Assembly (NCBI RefSeq): GCF_963676475.1
Contig: NZ_OY781106.1
Coordinates: 558,001-622,000 of the forward strand
Length of the DNA stretch: 64,000 nucleotides
Direction of reading: 5' to 3'
Source of the DNA: an uncultured Celeribacter sp.
GTDB lineage: Bacteria > Pseudomonadota > Alphaproteobacteria > Rhodobacterales > Rhodobacteraceae
In this document: positions 59,195 to 64,000 of the stretch, piece by piece
Layout of the letters: each line of letters opens with the position of its first letter
How positions within the stretch are numbered: position 1 is the first letter of the stretch
The notes under the pieces: generated by a model
What the model was told of the DNA's origin: nothing
What the model saw: only the letters and a program-made list of their open reading frames with translations
Database searches by the model: none
Program-made: the position numbers and the translations under genes

Positions 59195-59215
59195 GGGTCC
59201 ACCACAGGAGTTCAC

Positions 59216-60238
59216 ATGCGTCATCTCTCCGCTCTTTGCCTCTCGCTTGCCCTGGCTGTTCCGCTCGCGCCCGCGATGGCCACGCCTCTGGACGACGCGC
59301 TGAGCCGCGCAGTGAACCAACACACCATCCCGGCAGTGGATCGGTTCGATGTCGCGACCGGGTTTTTGGCGGATGCGGCGGAGGCCAATTGCCTGCCGGG
59401 CAATGTCAAACCCGCCTATGACGTGGCTTTTGATGCCTGGATGGGTCTTCAACATCTGCACATGGGGCCAGTCGAGAAGAATGGCCGTATCCTCGCCATC
59501 GCCTTTTGGCCCGACAAAAAAGGCATGATCCCGCGCACGCTCTCGGGCTACATCGCCGATCAGGACCCGGTGGTCGAGACGCCGGAGGCCTTCGCCGACG
59601 CCTCCATCGCCGTGCGCGGTCTCTTTGCGTTGGAATATATGCTGTTTGACGATCAGTTCGATGGCTATGCCGAGGACAGCTATTCCTGTCAGTTGGTCCA
59701 AGCCATCACCCACGACCTGCACCGCATGGCGGCGGAGATCAAAGAGGAATGGATCGCGCCCGACGGGTTCGCCCAGACGTTGCTTATGGCCGGAGAGGCG
59801 CCTCAGCCGCTCTATCTGACGAAAGAGGAAAGCGTTCAGGCGCTTTACACCATGCTGACCTCGTCCTTGGAAAACACCAAGGATCAGCGCATCGGACGCC
59901 CCATCGGATCGTTCGACAAACCGCGCCCCGCCCGGGCCGAAGCCCGTCGCTCGGGGCGCTCCGCGCGCAACGTGATCCTGCAACTCGAGGCCGCCCGCGA
60001 TCTGGCGCGCAATCTGGCGCCGGGCGAAATGCCGCTCTCCGAGGATGCTTTCGCGAAAACCATCGCCATGGCCGAGGCGCTGAACGATCCCTCATTCGAA
60101 GGCGCGGGCGATCCGATGGGACGACTGAAGATCGAAATTATCGGCCAGAATATCGAGACCATTCTGGGCCATCTCGCCAATGAGGTCGGCGCGCCTCTGG
60201 GCGTTTCTGCCGGGTTCAACGCCTCTGACGGCGACTAA
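59216..60238 (+). CDS. Second imelysin-family protein
   Basis: 340-residue periplasmic protein with signal peptide MRHLSALCLSLALAVPLAPAMA and the imelysin-like segments VAFDAWMGLQHLHMGPVE and GLFALEYMLFDD. It is shorter than and clearly diverged from the imelysin at 55597; the GxHxxE-type motif is degenerate (LEYMLFD). Follows the dihaem gene by 21 bases. Such imelysin pairs flanking DUF1111 recur in proteobacterial iron operons. Confidence 0.85.
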   Translation: MRHLSALCLSLALAVPLAPAMATPLDDALSRAVNQHTIPAVDRFDVATGFLADAAEANCLPGNVKPAYDVAFDAWMGLQHLHMGPVEKNGRILAIAFWPDKKGMIPRTLSGYIADQDPVVETPEAFADASIAVRGLFALEYMLFDDQFDGYAEDSYSCQLVQAITHDLHRMAAEIKEEWIAPDGFAQTLLMAGEAPQPLYLTKEESVQALYTMLTSSLENTKDQRIGRPIGSFDKPRPARAEARRSGRSARNVILQLEAARDLARNLAPGEMPLSEDAFAKTIAMAEALNDPSFEGAGDPMGRLKIEIIGQNIETILGHLANEVGAPLGVSAGFNASDGD

Positions 60239-60296
60239 GGGCGGCGATTGAATTCCGCCTTTTCCTAAATAAAAACAAGAAACTGGAAATCTTCCT

Positions 60297-61388
60297 ATGA
60301 GCACACGTCGCACCTTTCTCAAAGCGGCCTTCGCAGCCGCCATCGTTCCCCGCCTGAGCTGGGCCGATGCCGGATCGCCCGCCTTCCTCGGCGCGGCCAA
60401 GGACACCAATGGCGATTACGCGCTTTATGGTTTGGACGAGGCGGCCCAAATCCTGTTCCGCGCGCCTTTGCCGGCCCGCGGCCACGCCGCCGCCGCCCAT
60501 CCGACCAAGCCTGAGGCCGTGGCCTTTGCCCGTCGTCCGGGCACTTTTGCTGTCGTGGTGAACTGTGCCACCGGCAAGAACACCCATCGTTTGGATGCCC
60601 CCGAGGGGCGACATTTCATGGGGCACGGGTTGTTTGTGAACGAGGGCGCGCTTTTGGTGACGCCGGAGAACAATTACGCCGAGAAAAAGGGCGTTTTGGG
60701 CATTTGGGACCGCGCCAAGGGCTATGCCCGCGTTGGCGAAGTCGCGACCCACGGCATCGGTCCGCATGACATCCGCGCGCTCTCCGACGGCACGCTGGTG
60801 GTGGCCAATGGTGGCATCTTTACCCACCCGGAGATTGGCGAGGGGCGGCAAAAGCTCAACATCGACGAGATGGAACCCTCTCTGGCCTATCTCTCGGCAA
60901 GTTTTGCCCTCGAAGAAAAGCTGGTTCTGGCGCCTGAGCTGCATCAGAACTCGATCCGTCACCTCGCGATCGGTCCGGACGATCAGGTCGCCTTTGCCAT
61001 GCAATGGGAAGGCGATGAGATGGAGCTCGTGCCTCTGATCGGGTTGCATCGCCGCGGCGAAGAGGTGCGTTTGCCCGAGGCCGAGATGGGCGAGCAATAT
61101 GCGATGAAGGGCTACGCGGGCTCGATTGCCTTTGCGGGCGATGGCTCCGAAGTGGCAATCACTTCGCCGCGCGGCGGGCGGATGCATCGCTTTGCGCCCG
61201 ATGGCACCTTCTTGGGCGCCGTGCTGCGCGGTGATATTTGCGGGCTGGCGCCCATGCGGGAGGGGTATCTCGGCTCCGACGGCTTTGGCGCGCTTTTGGC
61301 GCTCAAGGAGGGCATGTCGCCTCTGAACGCCGTGCCGGGTCTGGCCTGGGACAACCATCTGGTGGCTTTGCCGTCCTTGGCGGGGTGA
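60297..61388 (+). CDS. DUF1513-family protein, Tat-exported beta-propeller
   Basis: 363-residue protein with a twin-arginine signal (STRRTFLKAAFAAAI). The remainder is rich in beta-strand and Gly-Asp turns, consistent with a beta-propeller, with repeats such as EGRHFMGHGLF and THGIGPHDIRAL. Linked in many genomes to imelysin and DUF1111 genes and presumed to take part in periplasmic iron handling; no enzymatic motif is recognised. Last gene of the iron cluster. Confidence 0.85.
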   Translation: MSTRRTFLKAAFAAAIVPRLSWADAGSPAFLGAAKDTNGDYALYGLDEAAQILFRAPLPARGHAAAAHPTKPEAVAFARRPGTFAVVVNCATGKNTHRLDAPEGRHFMGHGLFVNEGALLVTPENNYAEKKGVLGIWDRAKGYARVGEVATHGIGPHDIRALSDGTLVVANGGIFTHPEIGEGRQKLNIDEMEPSLAYLSASFALEEKLVLAPELHQNSIRHLAIGPDDQVAFAMQWEGDEMELVPLIGLHRRGEEVRLPEAEMGEQYAMKGYAGSIAFAGDGSEVAITSPRGGRMHRFAPDGTFLGAVLRGDICGLAPMREGYLGSDGFGALLALKEGMSPLNAVPGLAWDNHLVALPSLAG

Positions 61389-61695
61389 CCGGATGCGCCA
61401 TTGCAGCTCGATAAAATTTTACAAAAATTTTGTCTAAACTTGAGGCAAAGCGGCAACACCTCTGATTTTGCCGCTTTGTCCAATAGGGTTACCAGAGTAT
61501 GAATTTCTCATAAGCAACTGTTTTTGTATGATTTTGCGTGGAGTGATCCGTATGCGTTCACAGCCTGCTGCCAAGAAGGTGAGCGCTGATTTTCGAGACA
61601 GGTCCCGGGTGCTCTTGCAGCCCCCCCGGTCCGCTACTAAGACTTGGGTAACACTTCCGCGCTAACACATCAGACGACACAACAGGCAGGGCCCG
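61389..61695 (+). other. Intergenic region between iron cluster and clpP
   Basis: 307 bases. It contains the terminator at 61447-61477 and, near its end, a 37-codon frame with GGAG (61552-61665) that I do not trust as a gene. The rest should hold the clpP promoter; I see no clear heat-shock promoter. Confidence 0.4.
61447..61477 (+). terminator. Terminator-like hairpin after the DUF1513 gene
   Basis: AAAGCGGCAA and TTGCCGCTTT form a perfect ten-base stem with a long loop and short T-run. Confidence 0.65.
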
Positions 61696-62319
61696 ATGAA
61701 AGATCCGATTGATACCTACATGAACACGCTCGTTCCCATGGTGGTCGAGCAGACGAGCCGCGGCGAACGCGCCTATGACATCTTCTCGCGCCTCCTCAAA
61801 GAGCGCATCATTTTCCTCAACGGCCCGGTGCATGACGGCATGTCATCCCTGATCTGCGCGCAGTTGCTGTTTCTTGAGGCGGAAAACCCGAAAAAAGAAA
61901 TCGCCATGTATATCAACAGCCCGGGCGGTGTCGTGACCTCCGGCCTGTCGATCTACGACACCATGCAATACATCCGTCCGAAGGTTTCGACGCTGGTGAT
62001 GGGGCAGGCGGCCTCCATGGGCTCGCTTTTGCTGACTGCCGGTGAAAAAGGCATGCGCTTCTCGCTGCCCAACTCCCGCGTCATGGTGCACCAGCCGTCC
62101 GGCGGCTACCAAGGTCAGGCGACCGACATCATGATCCACGCGCAAGAGACCCAAAAGCTCAAGGATCGTCTGAACCAGATCTACGTGAAGCACACGGGTC
62201 AGGAATTCCAGACCATCGTCGATGCGCTTGAGCGTGACAATTTCATGTCGCCCGAGGACGCCAAAGAGTTTGGTCTGATCGACGAGATCGTCGAAAACCG
62301 CGCGCCGCTCGCGGAGTAA
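61696..62319 (+). CDS. clpP: ATP-dependent Clp protease proteolytic subunit ClpP
   Basis: Serine protease of 207 residues forming the tetradecameric barrel of ClpXP/ClpAP. Catalytic triad S107 (GQAASMGS), H132 (VMVHQPSGG) and D181 (ERDNFM). Followed by clpX after about 210 bases, the usual alphaproteobacterial order. Confidence 0.97.
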   Translation: MKDPIDTYMNTLVPMVVEQTSRGERAYDIFSRLLKERIIFLNGPVHDGMSSLICAQLLFLEAENPKKEIAMYINSPGGVVTSGLSIYDTMQYIRPKVSTLVMGQAASMGSLLLTAGEKGMRFSLPNSRVMVHQPSGGYQGQATDIMIHAQETQKLKDRLNQIYVKHTGQEFQTIVDALERDNFMSPEDAKEFGLIDEIVENRAPLAE

Positions 62320-62533
62320 CATGACGGGCGTTTCGGCCTCTACGGGTCGAGGCGCCCTTTCGAAATGAGGGAGGAGAGCCGCCACACCGGGTATTCAGGC
62401 AGAAAGATTTTGCCATTGTGCCCGAAAAACGGCTGTCCTACACTCTGTCAAATATCGCTCTTTGACCTGTTGGCCTCCGACGGGGCATGGGGCAAAGCAC
62501 AACGCAAGAGAGCCTGAGGCTCAGGGGAATGTG

Positions 62534-63802
62534 ATGAGCAATTCGTCCGGTGGTGACAGCAAAAACACGCTCTACTGCTCGTTCTGCGGCAAGAGCCAGC
62601 ACGAGGTGCGCAAACTGATTGCGGGGCCGACCGTGTTCATCTGTGACGAATGCGTCGAGTTGTGCATGGACATCATCCGCGAGGAGACCAAGACCTCGGG
62701 TCTGAAATCCTCCGAAGGTGTGCCGTCGCCGAAAGAGATTTGCCAGGTGCTCGATGATTACGTCATCGGCCAGGCGACCGCGAAACGCGTGCTCTCGGTG
62801 GCTGTGCACAACCATTACAAGCGTCTCAATCATGCCGCCAAAGGGGCGGGGGACATCGAGCTTGCGAAATCGAACATCCTGCTGATCGGTCCGACCGGTT
62901 GCGGTAAAACGCTTTTGGCCCAGACGCTGGCGCGCATCCTCGATGTGCCCTTCACCATGGCCGATGCGACCACGCTGACCGAGGCGGGGTATGTGGGCGA
63001 GGATGTGGAAAACATCATCCTCAAGCTGTTGCAGGCGTCTGAGTATAACGTCGAACGGGCGCAGCGCGGCATCGTCTATATCGACGAGGTCGACAAGATC
63101 ACCCGCAAATCCGACAACCCTTCGATCACCCGAGACGTGTCGGGCGAGGGCGTGCAACAGGCTTTGCTGAAAATCATGGAGGGCACCGTGGCCTCTGTGC
63201 CGCCGCAGGGCGGGCGCAAGCATCCGCAGCAGGAATTCCTGCAAGTCGACACCACGAACATCCTGTTCATCTGTGGTGGCGCCTTTGCCGGCCTCGACCG
63301 CATCATCGCGCAGCGCAACAAGGGCACAGCGATGGGCTTTGGCGCCGATGTGAAAAACGATGACGACCGCGGTGTTGGCGATCTGTTCAAAGAGCTCGAG
63401 CCCGAAGATTTGCTGAAATTCGGCCTGATCCCGGAATTCGTTGGCCGTCTGCCGGTTCTGGCGACGCTCGAAGACCTCGACGAGGACGCGCTGGTCACCA
63501 TCTTGACCCAGCCGAAAAACGCTCTGGTGAAACAGTATCAGCGTCTTTTCGAGTTGGAAGACACCGAACTGAGCTTCACCGAAGAGGCGCTCACCGCCAT
63601 CGCCAAACGCGCCATCGAGCGCAAAACCGGCGCGCGCGGTCTGCGCTCGATCCTCGAAGACATCCTTCTGGACACGATGTTCGAGCTTCCGGGCATGGAC
63701 AATGTGACCGAAGTTGTGGTGAACGAAGAGGCTGTGAACTCTGAGGCGAAGCCTTTGATGATCTATTCCGAGGATGACGCCAAGGAAAAGACCGCCTCCT
63801 AA
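62534..63802 (+). CDS. clpX: ATP-dependent Clp protease ATP-binding subunit ClpX
   Basis: AAA+ unfoldase of 422 residues. N-terminal zinc-binding domain (C15, C18, C37, C40), Walker A GPTGCGKT, Walker B IVYIDEVDKI, the RKH-type pore region near SGEGVQQALLK and the ClpP-contact loop (LIPEFVGRLP sequence follows). Start at 62534; the in-frame ATG at 62462 would add residues not typical of ClpX. A hairpin with Ts follows the stop. Confidence 0.97.
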   Translation: MSNSSGGDSKNTLYCSFCGKSQHEVRKLIAGPTVFICDECVELCMDIIREETKTSGLKSSEGVPSPKEICQVLDDYVIGQATAKRVLSVAVHNHYKRLNHAAKGAGDIELAKSNILLIGPTGCGKTLLAQTLARILDVPFTMADATTLTEAGYVGEDVENIILKLLQASEYNVERAQRGIVYIDEVDKITRKSDNPSITRDVSGEGVQQALLKIMEGTVASVPPQGGRKHPQQEFLQVDTTNILFICGGAFAGLDRIIAQRNKGTAMGFGADVKNDDDRGVGDLFKELEPEDLLKFGLIPEFVGRLPVLATLEDLDEDALVTILTQPKNALVKQYQRLFELEDTELSFTEEALTAIAKRAIERKTGARGLRSILEDILLDTMFELPGMDNVTEVVVNEEAVNSEAKPLMIYSEDDAKEKTAS

Positions 63803-63823
63803 GAGGTGAAATTACTCATTTGC

Positions 63824-63855
63824 AAGCCCCGTCGCGGTTCCCGTTGGCGGGGCTT
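63824..63855 (+). terminator. Terminator after clpX
   Basis: AAGCCCCG and CGGGGCTT form an eight-base stem with a 16-base loop followed by TTGCTTTTG. Confidence 0.65.
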
Positions 63856-63983
63856 TGCTTTTGCTCCGTGACTTGAAGCGAATTTGAGCCGGAAAAGGCT
63901 GTAGGGCCTCGGCTGCCCTCTGGACCTCCGCGCGCGGATGGTTCATAGAGAGAACCAAGCGAAATTCGAAAGGTGACACCGTC

Positions 63984-64000
63984 ATGGGGATTTTGAACAC
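63984..64000 (+). CDS. Possible start of a gene cut by the window edge
   Basis: ATG at 63984 opens MGILN before the window ends, with AAAGG ten bases upstream. The beginning resembles small proteins that start MGIL or MGF, such as the NDUFA12 family, but five residues cannot identify it. Confidence 0.25.

Noticed and set aside
61552..61665. 37-residue ORF with a GGAG site upstream of clpP
   Set aside because: No recognisable features and possibly part of the clpP leader; without conservation data I do not call it a gene.
63812..64000. 62-residue minus-strand ORF at the right edge
   Set aside because: It covers the clpX terminator and a likely gene start on the plus strand, and has no family features.
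1..64000. CRISPR array, prophage or insertion sequence
   Set aside because: No regularly spaced direct repeats, phage structural genes, integrase or transposase were found. The four structured repeats have no coding capacity.

Overview
The window is G+C-rich chromosomal DNA of an alphaproteobacterium, most likely a marine Rhodobacterales (Roseobacter group / Paracoccaceae). This rests on clpP-clpX style, a taurine-type aminotransferase next to a MocR regulator, a perfect FnrL-type box, and imelysin/DUF1111/DUF1513 iron genes. It is a patchwork of accessory metabolic operons with housekeeping genes at the ends (pgm at the left edge, clpP-clpX at the right). I see no tRNA, rRNA, CRISPR array, prophage or IS transposase.

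Layout. 1-8.7 kb: the 3' part of pgm, a divergent mntH/mntR manganese pair with twin palindromes between them, and an RND efflux pump with a divergent TetR regulator. 8.8-20.3 kb: ethanolamine ammonia-lyase (eutBC), a taurine-pyruvate-type aminotransferase, an aldehyde dehydrogenase, a MocR regulator and a polyamine-type ABC transporter (SBP, ATPase, two permeases, the last with a strange C-terminal tail). 20.5-30 kb: a nine-gene minus-strand operon (NMT1/Ssu-type ABC importer, CodA-like amidohydrolase, FAD oxidase, two flavodoxin-fold reductases, Fe(II) oxygenase, creatininase-family hydrolase) plus a divergent Rid protein. It looks like a catabolic pathway for an unidentified nitrogen compound. 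Four copies of a structured repeat of about 160 bp lie in the gaps of the 14-27.5 kb part.

30-32 kb: a PHP hydrolase and a small RHH-ParA pair. 32.1-43.3 kb: the most striking region, a tightly overlapping 13-gene operon. It runs Mrp antiporter subunits E-F-G, a DUF4040 subunit, a fused MrpA-C-terminus/MrpB subunit, MrpC, a double antiporter subunit, then NuoH-, NuoB-, NuoC- and NuoD-like subunits, an iron-sulfur flavoprotein, and a ferritin-like protein. Order and content match the archaeal Mbh/Mbx (membrane-bound hydrogenase / sulfane-sulfur reductase) complexes rather than bacterial complex I. The NuoD-like subunit lacks the C-terminal nickel ligands, so it is probably not a hydrogenase. 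46-51.4 kb: pyruvate:ferredoxin oxidoreductase (nifJ) with a second GltD-like Fe-S flavoprotein, preceded by a perfect FNR box. I infer a low-oxygen module in which pyruvate oxidation reduces ferredoxin or flavodoxin and the Mbx-like complex couples its reoxidation to ion pumping.

51.6-55.4 kb: TetR, HlyD, ABC ATPase and ABC-2 permease (drug-type exporter). 55.6-61.4 kb: iron genes (two imelysins, Bfd, bacterioferritin, a dihaem DUF1111 oxidase, DUF1513). 61.7-63.8 kb: clpP and clpX. The last 17 bases may begin another gene.

One probable frameshift is visible, near 40092-40103 in the double antiporter gene. Start codons were chosen by ribosome-binding site, overlap with the neighbour and family N-terminus. 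All function names come from motif recognition by eye, without database searches.
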